A stretch of 45,351 bases of DNA from Herbinix sp. (lineage in GTDB: Bacteria; Bacillota; Clostridia; Lachnospirales; Lachnospiraceae): contig JAQUYQ010000005.1 of assembly GCA_028691795.1 (NCBI GenBank), positions 1 through 45,351 of the forward strand. The letters are read 5' to 3'. The translations under genes were made by a program, and so were the position numbers. The notes under the pieces were generated by a model. That model was not told the DNA's origin, made no database searches, and saw only the letters and a list, made by a program, of their open reading frames with translations. Shown piece by piece: positions 16,711 to 25,924 of this stretch (position 1 is the first letter of the stretch; each line of letters starts with the position of its first letter).

Positions 16711-17154
16711 ATGGATAGAAATCCGATGTATAGAATGCCTACAAGTCCTGGTTCTGTTATAAAAAAGCTTTCTGAAGGAAAGCAAACTACAGGATATCAA
16801 ACTGCAGAACAGCAAACTACAGGTAAGCCTGTTGCAGATAAATCTTCTGTAAAAAATTATGATGCTTGGATGCCGGTTATAAATAATTTCTCTGTAACAA
16901 AGCGCAATACAGATCCTATAAATAATAAATCCGAATCGGTAAATCGTACAGCAGAAAGACCTTTAGCCGATAAACCATTACCAGAAAAACAGTTAAAGTC
17001 AAAACCGGTAGAATTTAAAATAGACTATCAAAAATCGGGTATGGGATCAGCAAATAATAAGGGTAGCTTCGTATCAACAGAGCAGTTACAGGAGGCAATT
17101 ATTTGGTCTGAAATACTTGGAAAGCCGGTAAGCAAACGAAGAAAGCTAAGATAG
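16711..17154 (+). CDS. Small hydrophilic hypothetical protein downstream of floA
   Basis: I do not recognise this 147-residue protein. It has no signal or membrane segment and looks disordered. An approximate repeat (QTTGYQTAEQ, QTTGKPVADK) and Lys/Asn/Ser-rich stretches fill the middle, with a more conserved-looking C-terminus (QLQEAIIWSEILGKPVSKRR). The ATG at 16711 is eight bases from CGGAGG; the ATG two codons earlier is too close. It follows floA closely and ends at a strong terminator, so it is probably the last gene of the nfeD-floA operon. Confidence 0.7.
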   Translation: MDRNPMYRMPTSPGSVIKKLSEGKQTTGYQTAEQQTTGKPVADKSSVKNYDAWMPVINNFSVTKRNTDPINNKSESVNRTAERPLADKPLPEKQLKSKPVEFKIDYQKSGMGSANNKGSFVSTEQLQEAIIWSEILGKPVSKRRKLR

Positions 17155-17161
17155 TATAATG

Positions 17162-17210
17162 AAAAGGCTTTTGCAAACATATTTTTCATGTTTGCAAAAG
17201 CCTTTTGAAT
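17162..17210 (+). terminator. Strong terminator of the nfeD-floA operon
   Basis: A perfect 19-bp stem (17162-17180 with 17188-17206) with a 7-base loop. The 3' arm ends in CCTTTT. Confidence 0.88.
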
Positions 17211-17356
17211 ATTAAATATGCTTCTTACTATTTATAAAAATTATTCTATAATAGAAGTCCTCTTTTTTTATAATTATGATTGTAAATTATCTGAGTCTTG
17301 CTATAATCTATAAAAGATAATTAATTACACGACATAATAAGGAGGCTTTCTGTTAA

Positions 17357-18067
17357 ATGAATTCAACGGATAATATGCAAATAGCAATTAATAAAATACA
17401 ATTATATGAGTCTGTTCCATTTGGGATACTGCTTTCCGTTGTTGGAGGCTTCCTGGATGCTTATACTTATATTTGCAGGCATGGCGTTTTTGCGAATGCC
17501 CAGACAGGAAATATTGTGTTATTGGGGATACATGCTTCCAAAGGAGAATGGAAGCAGGCATTATTATATATCCCACCTATTTTAGCTTTTATTATAGGTG
17601 TAATTGTAGTTGAAATGATAAAGAAATCTTCGCCTCGTTTATTCGTATTCGATTGGCCTAGGGCAATATTAATCCTTGAGACATTCATACTTTTTGCAAT
17701 AGGATTTATACCGCAGAAGTTTCCGGATATCATTGTAACCGTGATCATTTCCTTTGTTGCTTCTGTTCAGGTTTGCTCCTTTTGCAAGTTGGTGGATACG
17801 GCTTATGCTACAACCATGATGACAGGTAATCTACGTTCCTTTTCTCAAGCGATTTATAAAGCAGTCACAGGAAAAGACCGTGCGTCGGCAATCAGGGCTT
17901 TCCGCTATTTTATTATAGTTCTTTCATTTATAATCGGAGCAATAGTAGGCGGTATAGTTACTTTAATTTTTGGGGTCAAAGCGATATGGGGTTCGGTTAT
18001 TCTATTACTTTGTCCAGTTATATTAACCAGATGTGCAAGAGCAAAAGATAAAAAGGAAGTTAAATGA
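17357..18067 (+). CDS. YoaK-family (DUF1275) membrane protein
   Basis: A 236-residue membrane protein with six to seven spans. The N-terminal LSVVGGFLDAYTYICRHGVFANAQTGN is the DUF1275/YoaK hallmark: a GG..DA..Y motif followed by NAQTGN. A second conserved piece (ATTMMTGNLR) lies near residue 153. The family has no established biochemical role, though transporter-like functions have been proposed. GGAGG lies 12 bases before the ATG, which is rather far. The gene is monocistronic, between the floA terminator and the hydE leader promoter. Confidence 0.85.
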   Translation: MNSTDNMQIAINKIQLYESVPFGILLSVVGGFLDAYTYICRHGVFANAQTGNIVLLGIHASKGEWKQALLYIPPILAFIIGVIVVEMIKKSSPRLFVFDWPRAILILETFILFAIGFIPQKFPDIIVTVIISFVASVQVCSFCKLVDTAYATTMMTGNLRSFSQAIYKAVTGKDRASAIRAFRYFIIVLSFIIGAIVGGIVTLIFGVKAIWGSVILLLCPVILTRCARAKDKKEVK

Positions 18068-18076
18068 TTTTTTATA

Positions 18077-18105
18077 TTTACAAGTAATGAATAATGATAT
18101 ATAAT
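18077..18105 (+). promoter_or_regulatory. Sigma-A-type promoter upstream of the hydE leader
   Basis: TTTACA at 18077-18082 and TATAAT at 18100-18105 are separated by exactly 17 bases. It lies 279 bases before the hydE start codon, so it makes a leader that first meets the terminator at 18275. Confidence 0.75.
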
Positions 18106-18111
18106 TGTTAA

Positions 18112-18308
18112 ATAAATAACAAAATATTCGTGCTGACAACGAGGGTAAGCCCAAGTAAGAAGGCGAAGAATAGAGTTTATCCAAAGTCCCGTTTTAAAAG
18201 TTTCGCAGCAATAAGTAGGTTTAATTTCTGAAGCTGTTGAAGTCGAATAGGAGATTTATTGATGGATTTATACTATCCTTGTGCCTTGTCGGTTCAAGGA
18301 TTTTTTTG
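18112..18308 (+). ncRNA. Unidentified ~195-nt terminated leader or small RNA before hydE
   Basis: The promoter at 18077-18105 and the terminator at 18275-18308 bracket a non-coding transcript of about 195 bases, 76 bases before hydE. It holds GGGTAAGCCC near 18142 and other small stems, but no motif of a riboswitch class, T-box, 6S RNA or tmRNA that I know. GACAACGAGG near 18136 could pair with CCTTGTC inside the terminator loop, so an attenuator is conceivable. It is either an independent small RNA or a hyd leader. Confidence 0.45.
18275..18308 (+). terminator. Terminator or attenuator between the leader and hydE
   Basis: ATCCTTG pairs with CAAGGAT around a 13-base loop, followed by TTTTTT. 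It is placed before the hydE start, so hyd transcription from the upstream promoter needs read-through. Confidence 0.72.
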
Positions 18309-18383
18309 CGTACTTTAATAAGTTTTTGTACAAAAGATAAGCAAATAGATAAAGCTTGAATTGTAAAGAAAGTGAGAGGATAT

Positions 18384-19436
18384 ATGGTAAATATCAAAAA
18401 TTTAATCAAGCAATTGGAAGAACAACGGATCTTATCCAAGGAAGAATTTATAGCTCTTTTGTCCAATCTGTCACAAGAGGATAAAGAGTTTCTTAGGGAA
18501 AGGGCACAGCTTACGGCGAAGAAACAGTTTGATAATAAAATATATACCCGGGGGCTGATTGAATTTACGAATTATTGTAAAAATGACTGCTATTATTGCG
18601 GTATTCGAAAGAGTAACCTCCTTGCCGAGAGGTATCGGCTTACCAATGAAGAAATAATAGCATGCTGCAAGGAAGGCTATGAACTGGGCTTTCATACGTT
18701 TGTTTTGCAGGGTGGAGAAGATGGAAGCTATTCGGATGATGATATCATAACGATAATAAAAATGATAAAAAAGGATTATCCGGATTGTGCAATTACATTA
18801 TCCATCGGAGAGAAAAGCTATGACAGCTACCAACGCTTTCATGAAGCAGGTGCTGACAGATACCTGTTAAGGCATGAGACAGCTAATGAGGAGCATTATA
18901 ATAAGCTACATCCAAAGACGCTTAGCCTTCCAAATAGAAAACGATGTTTAAAGGAATTAAAAGAAATCGGATATCAGGTAGGAGCAGGCTTCATGGTTGG
19001 ATCACCTTACCAGACCTTAGAAAACATTGCAGAAGATCTGATTTTTATTAAAGAACTTTCACCCGAGATGATAGGTATTGGACCATTTATTCCACACCAT
19101 CAGACACCTTTTGCAAAGCAGTCAAGGGGGACCTTGGAACAGACTTTGGTTATCATTAGTATTCTTCGCCTTATGATGCCGAATGCGTTAATACCTGCAA
19201 CTACCGCACTTGGTACGATTGATCCTAACGGTAGAGAGATGGGAATACTGCATGGAGCAAATGTTGTTATGCCGAACCTTTCTCCGACATCTGTCCGTAA
19301 GAAATATGAGCTTTACGATAACAAAATCTGCACCGGAGATGAAGCAGCCGAATGCCGTTGCTGCCTGGAGAGAAGAATGAAGAAAATCGGCTATGAACTA
19401 ACTAGTGACCGCGGAGATTTTAAGCCGGAAGTCTAA
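18384..19436 (+). CDS. hydE: [FeFe]-hydrogenase maturase HydE (radical SAM)
   Basis: A 350-residue radical SAM enzyme that acts on the HydG-made Fe(CO)2(CN)-cysteine product during assembly of the H-cluster 2Fe unit. The radical SAM cysteines are in NYCKNDCYYCGIR (about Cys65, 69, 72). A second Cys set near the C-terminus has spacing C-x7-C-x2-C (CTGDEAAECRCC), matching the optional second cluster of Thermotoga HydE. Other HydE hallmarks are FVLQGGEDG and LRHETANEEHYNKLHP. I chose the ATG at 18384, six bases after GAGAGG; an in-frame GTG four codons upstream overlaps the SD. It is followed by hydG and hydF. The hydrogenase itself is not in the window. Confidence 0.96.
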   Translation: MVNIKNLIKQLEEQRILSKEEFIALLSNLSQEDKEFLRERAQLTAKKQFDNKIYTRGLIEFTNYCKNDCYYCGIRKSNLLAERYRLTNEEIIACCKEGYELGFHTFVLQGGEDGSYSDDDIITIIKMIKKDYPDCAITLSIGEKSYDSYQRFHEAGADRYLLRHETANEEHYNKLHPKTLSLPNRKRCLKELKEIGYQVGAGFMVGSPYQTLENIAEDLIFIKELSPEMIGIGPFIPHHQTPFAKQSRGTLEQTLVIISILRLMMPNALIPATTALGTIDPNGREMGILHGANVVMPNLSPTSVRKKYELYDNKICTGDEAAECRCCLERRMKKIGYELTSDRGDFKPEV

Positions 19437-19486
19437 CTTGGCATTGTAAATCAGCTTGATATACAAAGAAGTATATTCAGTGCTTG

Positions 19487-19518
19487 TGCCGCAATATAGC
19501 GGCAGAATGGAGGATATT
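19487..19518 (+). promoter_or_regulatory. Hairpin abutting the hydG ribosome-binding site
   Basis: TGCCGC (19487-19492) and GCGGCA (19499-19504) form a 6-bp GC-rich stem around AATATA. GAATGGAGG follows directly and the ATG comes at 19519. It has the same layout as the hairpins before glgD, glgA1 and mutS2. Confidence 0.65.
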
Positions 19519-20937
19519 ATGTATGATGTAAAATCAAAAAAAGCAGAAGAATTCATTAACCATGAAGAGATTCTTGAGACTTTGGAATATGCGAAGGCAA
19601 ATAAAAATAACCGTGAGGTCATTGACAATATTCTGAAAAAAGCAGAAAATAGAAAGGGATTAACACACCGCGAAGCCTCAGTTTTATTGGAGTGTGATTT
19701 AGAGGACGAGGTTCAAAGAATCTATCAATTAGCAATGAAAATTAAGGAAGATTTTTATGGTAATCGTATCGTTATGTTTGCGCCTCTCTATCTATCAAAT
19801 TACTGTGTTAATGGCTGCGTATACTGTCCTTACCATTATGTGAATAAGCATATCTCTCGTAAAAAGCTTACGCAGGAGGATATTCGAAGAGAAGTCATAG
19901 CTCTTCAAGATATGGGACATAAGCGTCTCGCTTTGGAGGCAGGGGAAGATCCTGTGAATAATCCGCTGGAATATATTCTGGAAAGTATTAAAACCATTTA
20001 TTCCATACAGCATAAGAATGGTGCCATCCGCCGCGTCAATGTAAATATTGCTGCAACCACGGTTGAGGATTATCAAAAGTTAAAAGAGGCGGGCATCGGA
20101 ACCTATATATTGTTCCAGGAGACCTACCACAAGGAGAATTATGAGCAACTGCATCCTACGGGTCCGAAGCATAATTATGCATACCATACCGAAGCGATGG
20201 ACCGTGCAATGGAAGGCGGGATTGATGATGTGGGCTTGGGCGTACTATATGGTTTGAATATGTATCGTTATGATTTTGCCGGAATTTTAATGCATGCAGA
20301 ACATTTGGAGGCAGCAATGGGAGTTGGCCCGCATACCATCAGCGTTCCGCGCATCAGACCAGCAGATGATATTGATCCTTCTACTTTCCAAAATGCAATT
20401 TCGGATGAAATCTTTGAGAAAATTGTTGCAATTTTACGAATTGCTGTACCTTATACAGGAATTATCGTTTCCACCAGAGAATCCAAGAAGAGCAGGGAAA
20501 AGGTTCTAAAACTTGGTGTTTCCCAAATCAGCGGAGGCTCAAAGACCAGTGTCGGCGGCTATGCAGAGGCAGAGCCGGAGGAAGAAAGCTCCGCTCAGTT
20601 TGATGTGGATGATACCAGAACCTTAGATGAAATTGTAAACTGGCTTTTTGACTTAGGTAATATACCAAGCTTTTGTACTGCTTGCTACAGGGAAGGAAGA
20701 ACCGGAGACCGTTTTATGACTTTGGTTAAGTCTGGTCAGATAGCAAACTGTTGTCAGCCAAATGCCTTAATGACCTTAAAAGAATATCTCGAGGATTATG
20801 CATCACCTGAAACCAAGGCAAAGGGTGAGGCTTTAATTGAGAAAGAACTATCGAATATCCCTAATGAAAAGGTCCATGCGATTGCAAAAGCTAATTTGGA
20901 AAGTATTAAGTCAGGTAAGAGAGATTTCAGATTTTAA
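19519..20937 (+). CDS. hydG: [FeFe]-hydrogenase maturase HydG (tyrosine lyase, radical SAM)
   Basis: A 472-residue radical SAM enzyme that cleaves tyrosine to make the CO and CN ligands of the hydrogenase H-cluster. The radical SAM cysteines are in NYCVNGCVYCPY (about Cys96, 100, 103). The C-terminal CO/CN-forming cluster site is FCTACYREGRTGDRFM followed by ANCC, giving the HydG spacing C-x2-C-x22-C. Length is standard. I chose the ATG at 19519, right after GGAGG; the frame is open for 21 codons upstream but that part covers the hairpin. It lies 82 bases after hydE. Confidence 0.96.
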   Translation: MYDVKSKKAEEFINHEEILETLEYAKANKNNREVIDNILKKAENRKGLTHREASVLLECDLEDEVQRIYQLAMKIKEDFYGNRIVMFAPLYLSNYCVNGCVYCPYHYVNKHISRKKLTQEDIRREVIALQDMGHKRLALEAGEDPVNNPLEYILESIKTIYSIQHKNGAIRRVNVNIAATTVEDYQKLKEAGIGTYILFQETYHKENYEQLHPTGPKHNYAYHTEAMDRAMEGGIDDVGLGVLYGLNMYRYDFAGILMHAEHLEAAMGVGPHTISVPRIRPADDIDPSTFQNAISDEIFEKIVAILRIAVPYTGIIVSTRESKKSREKVLKLGVSQISGGSKTSVGGYAEAEPEEESSAQFDVDDTRTLDEIVNWLFDLGNIPSFCTACYREGRTGDRFMTLVKSGQIANCCQPNALMTLKEYLEDYASPETKAKGEALIEKELSNIPNEKVHAIAKANLESIKSGKRDFRF

Positions 20938-21142
20938 TATAAAAGAATCAAGATATAAGGATAAATACTAATAAATACTGAGTCTTATGACTTGTAAATT
21001 ATACACAATTATTAAAATTAAGCATGATAACTAATTTGATGAGCAGCTATAATTATTCGAATTTAGTTTTGTAGCCTGTCTAACGATTTACAGTTCCATT
21101 TAAATTAGCATAAATATATAATTTTAAGGAGGAATTGAAAGA

Positions 21143-22336
21143 ATGGGTTTATATGATACCCCTAGAGCAAATCAACTTCATATTGGTATATTTGGAAAAA
21201 GAAACAGCGGTAAATCAACCCTAATTAATGCACTCACCGGACATAATACAGCATTGGTTTCTGACGTTGCAGGTACGACCACTGACCCGGTTTATAAGAC
21301 AATTGAAATCTATGGAATTGGTCCCTGTGTCCTGATTGATACCGCAGGCTTTGATGACAGTGGTTATTTGGGTCAAATGAGAGTAGAGAAAACCAGAGTT
21401 GCGATGGATAAAACCGACGTAGCCCTAATTGTATGCAGTGAAGAGGATATCACCCAAGAATTAGAGTGGGCAAAGGAGTTTAAAGCACGTAAGGCACCGG
21501 TTATAATGGTAATTAATAAAATAGACCAAATTAGAAATACAGATAAAATCCGTAATAAAATCTTTGAAGCATTAAAAGTTGAGCCGGTAAAAATCAGTGC
21601 CATTTCAAAAGCCGGCATTGAAAAAGTAAGAGAAGAAATAATTCGTAATCTACCGGAAGACTTTGATGCAAAAAGTATCACCGGTGATTTAGTAGGGGAA
21701 GGGGACACGGTACTGCTTGTTATGCCTCAGGATATCCAGGCCCCGAAAGGTCGCTTAATTCTACCGCAGGTACAGACACTTAGAGAATTACTGGATAAAA
21801 AGTGTATTGTATTAAGCTGCACCTCGGATAAGCTGGAGGAGGCATTGGCAAGCTTTGCAAAACCACCAAAGCTTATTATCACCGACTCTCAGGTATTCCA
21901 GTTGGTATATGACAAGAAGCCGGAGCAGAGTATGCTTACCTCCTTCTCTGTACTATATGCGAGTCACAAAGGGGATATTGATTACTTTGTAACTAGCGCA
22001 GAGGCTATTAATAAACTGACAGAGAACTCAAAGGTATTAATTACCGAGGCTTGTACCCATGTTCCACTTACGGAAGATATAGGAAGGGAGAAGCTTCCCC
22101 GTATGCTGAAAAAGAAGGTTGGTGAGGGCTTAACCATTGTGAATGTAAGCGGTAATGACTTTCCTAAAGATCTTTCTGAATATGATCTTATAATCCAATG
22201 CGGAGCCTGCATGTTCAATCGTAAATATGTTATGAACAGGGTTGAAAAGGCAAAGAAGCAGAACATCCCAATGACAAATTACGGTGTGACAATTGCTTAT
22301 CTTACAGATATTCTGGATAAAATTACGTTAATTTAA
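21143..22336 (+). CDS. hydF: [FeFe]-hydrogenase maturase HydF (GTPase scaffold)
   Basis: A 397-residue scaffold that receives the 2Fe precursor and passes it to the hydrogenase. The N-terminal GTPase has G1 GKRNSGKS at 18-25, G3 DTAG at 66-69 and G4 NKID at 125-128. The C-terminal cluster site has Cys304-x-His306 and Cys353/Cys356 (QCGAC). In the usual CxH...HCxxC pattern the last His precedes Cys353; here it is Gln352, a tolerated position in the family as far as I know. AAGGAGG lies ten bases before the ATG. A 205-bp gap without a gene separates it from hydG; a terminator follows. Confidence 0.95.
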   Translation: MGLYDTPRANQLHIGIFGKRNSGKSTLINALTGHNTALVSDVAGTTTDPVYKTIEIYGIGPCVLIDTAGFDDSGYLGQMRVEKTRVAMDKTDVALIVCSEEDITQELEWAKEFKARKAPVIMVINKIDQIRNTDKIRNKIFEALKVEPVKISAISKAGIEKVREEIIRNLPEDFDAKSITGDLVGEGDTVLLVMPQDIQAPKGRLILPQVQTLRELLDKKCIVLSCTSDKLEEALASFAKPPKLIITDSQVFQLVYDKKPEQSMLTSFSVLYASHKGDIDYFVTSAEAINKLTENSKVLITEACTHVPLTEDIGREKLPRMLKKKVGEGLTIVNVSGNDFPKDLSEYDLIIQCGACMFNRKYVMNRVEKAKKQNIPMTNYGVTIAYLTDILDKITLI

Positions 22337-22388
22337 TGTGATAAATTGTTTCCTTCCCACTTAAAAATATAAAATGAAAGCCCTTTCC

Positions 22389-22427
22389 ACAGCTCTTATG
22401 TAATTTCTATAAGAGCTGTTTTTCTTT
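22389..22427 (+). terminator. Terminator of the hyd cluster
   Basis: A perfect 11-bp stem (22389-22399 with 22409-22419; ACAGCTCTTAT) and a 9-base loop, followed by TTTTTCTT. Confidence 0.88.
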
Positions 22428-22439
22428 ACCGATATTACT

Positions 22440-22620
22440 GATTCTTAGTTGACTTATTATATTAATGCTTCAATATGTAGGATAATATTACATACTGAAG
22501 CAAGGAATATTGAAATATGACGAATTATGATGAAATAAGATATATTATAAGTATTTATATTGACAATTCTGTATTATAATGTAAAAATAGATATAATTAT
22601 ATCTAAAGTATCTAATATAA
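22440..22620 (+). other. Upstream region of the first chemoreceptor
   Basis: No gene here. TTGACA at 22560-22565 is a good -35, but the nearest perfect TATAAT (22575-22580) is only nine bases away. TAAAAA at 22582-22587 is at 16 bases and may be the working -10. AT-rich DNA otherwise. Confidence 0.4.
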
Positions 22621-22652
22621 CTAAATAACTAAATAACTAAATAACTAAATAA
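22621..22652 (+). repeat. Four perfect tandem copies of an 8-bp unit in the chemoreceptor 5' leader
   Basis: CTAAATAA is repeated four times without error. A degenerate copy (CTAATATAA) precedes and CTGGAGGT follows, so the array ends two bases from the Shine-Dalgarno sequence of the chemoreceptor gene. It lies outside the coding frame. Confidence 0.9.
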
Positions 22653-22667
22653 CTGGAGGTAATTGCT

Positions 22668-24662
22668 ATGAAAAGTTTAAAATCTAAAATGCTTCTTTTG
22701 CTTATTCCCATTGTGCTTGTGGCATTAGGAGCTGTATCTGCTATTTGCTACTTTTTTTCTAGAAATATTATTATTGAGAGAACGCAGGAAATAATGACTC
22801 AAACATCACAGGCTAACGCTAACAAGATTGATGGCTGGCTTACAAAACAGCTTGAAATCATAGATAGTGTTAAGGAAACAATCGTAACTGTGGATTTAGA
22901 TCCTGAGGTTGAATTTAATTATTTAAGTCATATGGTAGAAAAATTTGAAAGTATTTCTGATTTATACATAGGTACAGTGGATGGTAAGATGATCGATGGT
23001 GCCGGATGGGTACCAGATCCTGACTATGACCCAAGGATACGTTCCTGGTATATTGAGGGAATTGAAAGTGATGAAATTAAATTTTCAACCCCTTACATGG
23101 ATAAAGCAATAAACCAAATGGTAATTCCAGCTGTTGTCAAAATTAATAATCCCGATGATTCAGTAAGAGGAGTGTTTGCGGGAGATATTACTCTAAAAAC
23201 AATCATTGAAGTAATTAGTAAAATTAAATATGGTAATACAGGTTATGGTTATCTTGTTAATAATAATGATGGAACGATTTTAGCTCATTATGATAGCTCT
23301 TATATTATGAAAAATATTAGTGAGATAGAAAATGGTAAACTAAAAGCTCTTGGAGATAAAATAAAAACTGGCAAATCGGGAAGCTATATTTATGAGAGTA
23401 ATGGTGACAGAAAAATTGCAAGCTTTACTCCGATAGCTAGTACGAATTGGAGCTTAGCTGTTGTTGTATCTGAAAAAGAGGTACTATCTGTTTTAAATAA
23501 ATTGGCTGTAAATATTATTATAACACTAATTATATCCGTTCTTTTGATTGCCTTTGCCATTGAAAGAGCAAGCAATTATACTATTACACCAATTAAGAGA
23601 CTTAGTAATAATATTAAGTATATTGCCAAGGGTGATTTTACCCAGGAAATTGATAAAAAAGATTTGTTAAGAAAAGATGAAATAGGTGCAATAACACATG
23701 GAATCAGTGATATGAAGAATGCCTTACGAAATTTAGTAATTAGTATTAAAAAGGAATCTAATTATATTGAAAAAGATGTGCAACATGTCGTTGGTAATGT
23801 GAATGAATTAAATGACACGGTTGGTGATGTTTCCGCAACAACAGAAGAACTTGCTGCCGGAATGGAAGAAACAGCAGCATCCTCACAAGAAATGGCAGCT
23901 ACTTCGCAGGAAATTGAAAGAGCGGTACAATCGATAGCAAAGAGATCTCAAGAGGGAGCAATTGCTGCAGGAGAAATAAGTAAAAGAGCAGATAACACAA
24001 AGAATAATGTAAACGATTCTCAAAAGAGAGCACATGAAACCTTTGTTAATACTAAGCAACATTTGGAGCAAGCGATGGAGGATGCGAAGGTAGTAGAGGA
24101 AATTGAGATGTTATCGGATGCAATCATGCAGATTACAGAGCAGACCAATTTGCTTTCCTTGAATGCATCAATCGAAGCAGCTAGAGCTGGAGAGGCTGGT
24201 AAAGGCTTTTCGGTTGTTGCAGGCGAAATCAGAAAACTGGCAGATCAATCAAAGAATGCGGTTCAAAAGATTCAGGATATGACCACAAAGGTAACTGGAG
24301 CGGTTGATCGTCTTTCAAACTGTGCTAATGATGTATTGTCCTTTGTGTCTACCAACGTAGCGAGTGATTATAAAGTTATGCTGGATGTGGCAGATTATTA
24401 TAATAATGATGCTAAATTTGTGGACGATATGGTAACTGAATTCAGTGCAACAGCAGAAGAGCTTTTGGCTTCTCTGGAGAATGTACTCGTTGCAGTAGAT
24501 GGTGTAGCTTTAGCTGCAAATGAAGGCGCTAAAGGTACGACAGATATTGCCAATCGAATTTCTGAAACAAACCTTAAGGCAAATGAGGTACGTGAAATTG
24601 TCAATAATACAAAGGAAAGTACAAATAGATTAAAATCGGAAATAGACAAATTCAAAATATAA
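22668..24662 (+). CDS. Methyl-accepting chemotaxis protein with dCache-type sensor
   Basis: A 664-residue chemoreceptor. A membrane span at about residues 8-30 is followed by an extracellular double-Cache sensor (about 35-270; [14 protein letters not shown] and [16 protein letters not shown] are typical). A second span (about 280-298), a HAMP region (about 300-355) and a cytoplasmic signalling domain complete it, with the hairpin tip [30 protein letters not shown] stands eight bases before the ATG. The ligand cannot be read; dCache domains often bind amino acids or small carboxylates. No che or flagellar gene is adjacent, and the gene is monocistronic. The octamer array in its leader could affect expression. 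Confidence 0.94.
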   Translation: MKSLKSKMLLLLIPIVLVALGAVSAICYFFSRNIIIERTQEIMTQTSQANANKIDGWLTKQLEIIDSVKETIVTVDLDPEVEFNYLSHMVEKFESISDLYIGTVDGKMIDGAGWVPDPDYDPRIRSWYIEGIESDEIKFSTPYMDKAINQMVIPAVVKINNPDDSVRGVFAGDITLKTIIEVISKIKYGNTGYGYLVNNNDGTILAHYDSSYIMKNISEIENGKLKALGDKIKTGKSGSYIYESNGDRKIASFTPIASTNWSLAVVVSEKEVLSVLNKLAVNIIITLIISVLLIAFAIERASNYTITPIKRLSNNIKYIAKGDFTQEIDKKDLLRKDEIGAITHGISDMKNALRNLVISIKKESNYIEKDVQHVVGNVNELNDTVGDVSATTEELAAGMEETAASSQEMAATSQEIERAVQSIAKRSQEGAIAAGEISKRADNTKNNVNDSQKRAHETFVNTKQHLEQAMEDAKVVEEIEMLSDAIMQITEQTNLLSLNASIEAARAGEAGKGFSVVAGEIRKLADQSKNAVQKIQDMTTKVTGAVDRLSNCANDVLSFVSTNVASDYKVMLDVADYYNNDAKFVDDMVTEFSATAEELLASLENVLVAVDGVALAANEGAKGTTDIANRISETNLKANEVREIVNNTKESTNRLKSEIDKFKI

Positions 24663-24695
24663 TTTAGTTTAACAATTGATAATGATATAGTAAGG

Positions 24696-24815
24696 GGCTG
24701 TCTTATAAGTTTTAATTTTTTCTTCTACCTATATTGCAAATCTGCTAATAATAAATATTATTATGCATTTGATGGTAAGAGAAGAATTAATTCACTTTTA
24801 AGACAGCCGTTTTTT
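24696..24815. terminator. Convergent terminator with long AT-rich loop (or small inverted-repeat element)
   Basis: GGCTGTCTTATAAGT (24696-24710) matches the complement of 24795-24809 at 14 of 15 positions; a T run follows on the plus strand. It sits between the convergent chemoreceptor and splB genes, so a shared terminator is likely. The 84-base loop is unusual. Confidence 0.6.
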
Positions 24816-24817
24816 AT

Positions 24818-25840
24818 TTATATAATATACTTTATTTCACTATTAATAAATCTCGTATTAATTTCCTCTTGAAAGAAGCCTGCTATTTCTTCTAAGCTGT
24901 TTTTGGGATAAACGAATTTCCCATAACCGAATTGACCGTATTTATAATTGCGGTCCTCATCCTTCATCGGAAGCTGATGATCAGGAAAAACCTCATTAAT
25001 AATATTTTTAGCCCTTGTTGTGTATCGGTGAGAAATGATCTCAAAGGTTAAAGGGTGCTGTATTTTTTCGGGAAGACTATCCCTTAATTTTATCAATAAG
25101 TTATGATAATCTTTTTTCCAGTCTTCGTAAAGAAAAACAGGTGCAATGATAAATCCGGTTGGATATCCGGCTTCCAGAACTTTTCGGCAGGCATCAATTC
25201 GCTTATCAAGCGAAGGGGTACCGCGTTCATAATCCTGTATTACCTTATCCGTATTCAAGGTGAAGCGAATTTCGGTATGGTTATTATGATTAATGTCTAA
25301 TAAGGTATCAACATCTGTAAATTTTGTTACAAAACGAAATCTTCCTTTTTCACTTGTACTAAAATACTCTATTGTATAGTGCAGAGCATTGGAATAAGGT
25401 ACAACCGGTATCGGATCGGAGGTTGCAGAACCTTCAAATATCGTTTCTTCGGGGAGCCTTTGCCTTATATATGCCTGTGCCTGATAGAGAATTTCATCGA
25501 CATTCACATTAATCCGCATATAGGATTTATCACCCATATTTGTGTTCAGATAACAATATTGGCACTGCCCGATACATCCTGACATTAATGGTAGTTGATA
25601 GTGTGCAGAGGGTTTACAGGATGCAAAGTTCATTCCCTTTTTTACCCCAACTACCAGTGTTTTCTTACCTGCGCGATACTGATCGTATAGATTATCTCCG
25701 GGTATATTTTCGCGGATTTTATTTCCGCTTAATTCTATTATTTCAATATCCTTCTCCTTTATGAAATTTTTGTATATATTTTTTCCGACTTCATAATTTA
25801 ATGCATTTTTTTCAAATAAAATTCGTTTTGGAATAAACAT
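24818..25840 (-). CDS. splB: Spore photoproduct lyase with Ala at the H-donor cysteine position
   Basis: A 340-residue radical SAM DNA repair enzyme that reverses the UV-induced spore photoproduct during germination. The radical SAM cysteines are Cys89, Cys93 and Cys96 (SGCIGQCQYCYL). Length and order fit SPL throughout (ASCKPSAHYQLP before, EIRFTLNT and SHRYTTRAK after). In the well-studied Bacillus/Geobacillus enzymes a cysteine (C141/C140) in ...CTSD donates a hydrogen atom in the last step. Here the motif is FEGSATSD and the position is Ala139, offset by one from Geobacillus as at the other cysteines. GAGGT lies six bases before the ATG. Alone, convergent with the chemoreceptor. It supports a spore-forming host. 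Confidence 0.92.
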   Translation of the reverse strand: MFIPKRILFEKNALNYEVGKNIYKNFIKEKDIEIIELSGNKIRENIPGDNLYDQYRAGKKTLVVGVKKGMNFASCKPSAHYQLPLMSGCIGQCQYCYLNTNMGDKSYMRINVNVDEILYQAQAYIRQRLPEETIFEGSATSDPIPVVPYSNALHYTIEYFSTSEKGRFRFVTKFTDVDTLLDINHNNHTEIRFTLNTDKVIQDYERGTPSLDKRIDACRKVLEAGYPTGFIIAPVFLYEDWKKDYHNLLIKLRDSLPEKIQHPLTFEIISHRYTTRAKNIINEVFPDHQLPMKDEDRNYKYGQFGYGKFVYPKNSLEEIAGFFQEEINTRFINSEIKYII

Positions 25841-25924
25841 AATATTACCTCACAAAAATTCTAATAACAAATCTGATGCTATTATTCCTAAATTCTAAAG
25901 AATCATACATACAACATTTTCAAT

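Noticed and set aside
18112..18308. T-box, tmRNA, 6S or SRP RNA
   Set aside because: None of their conserved sequence cores could be found; left as an unidentified leader.
22621..22652. CRISPR-like repeat array
   Set aside because: Units are only eight bases and contiguous, without spacers; there are no cas genes.
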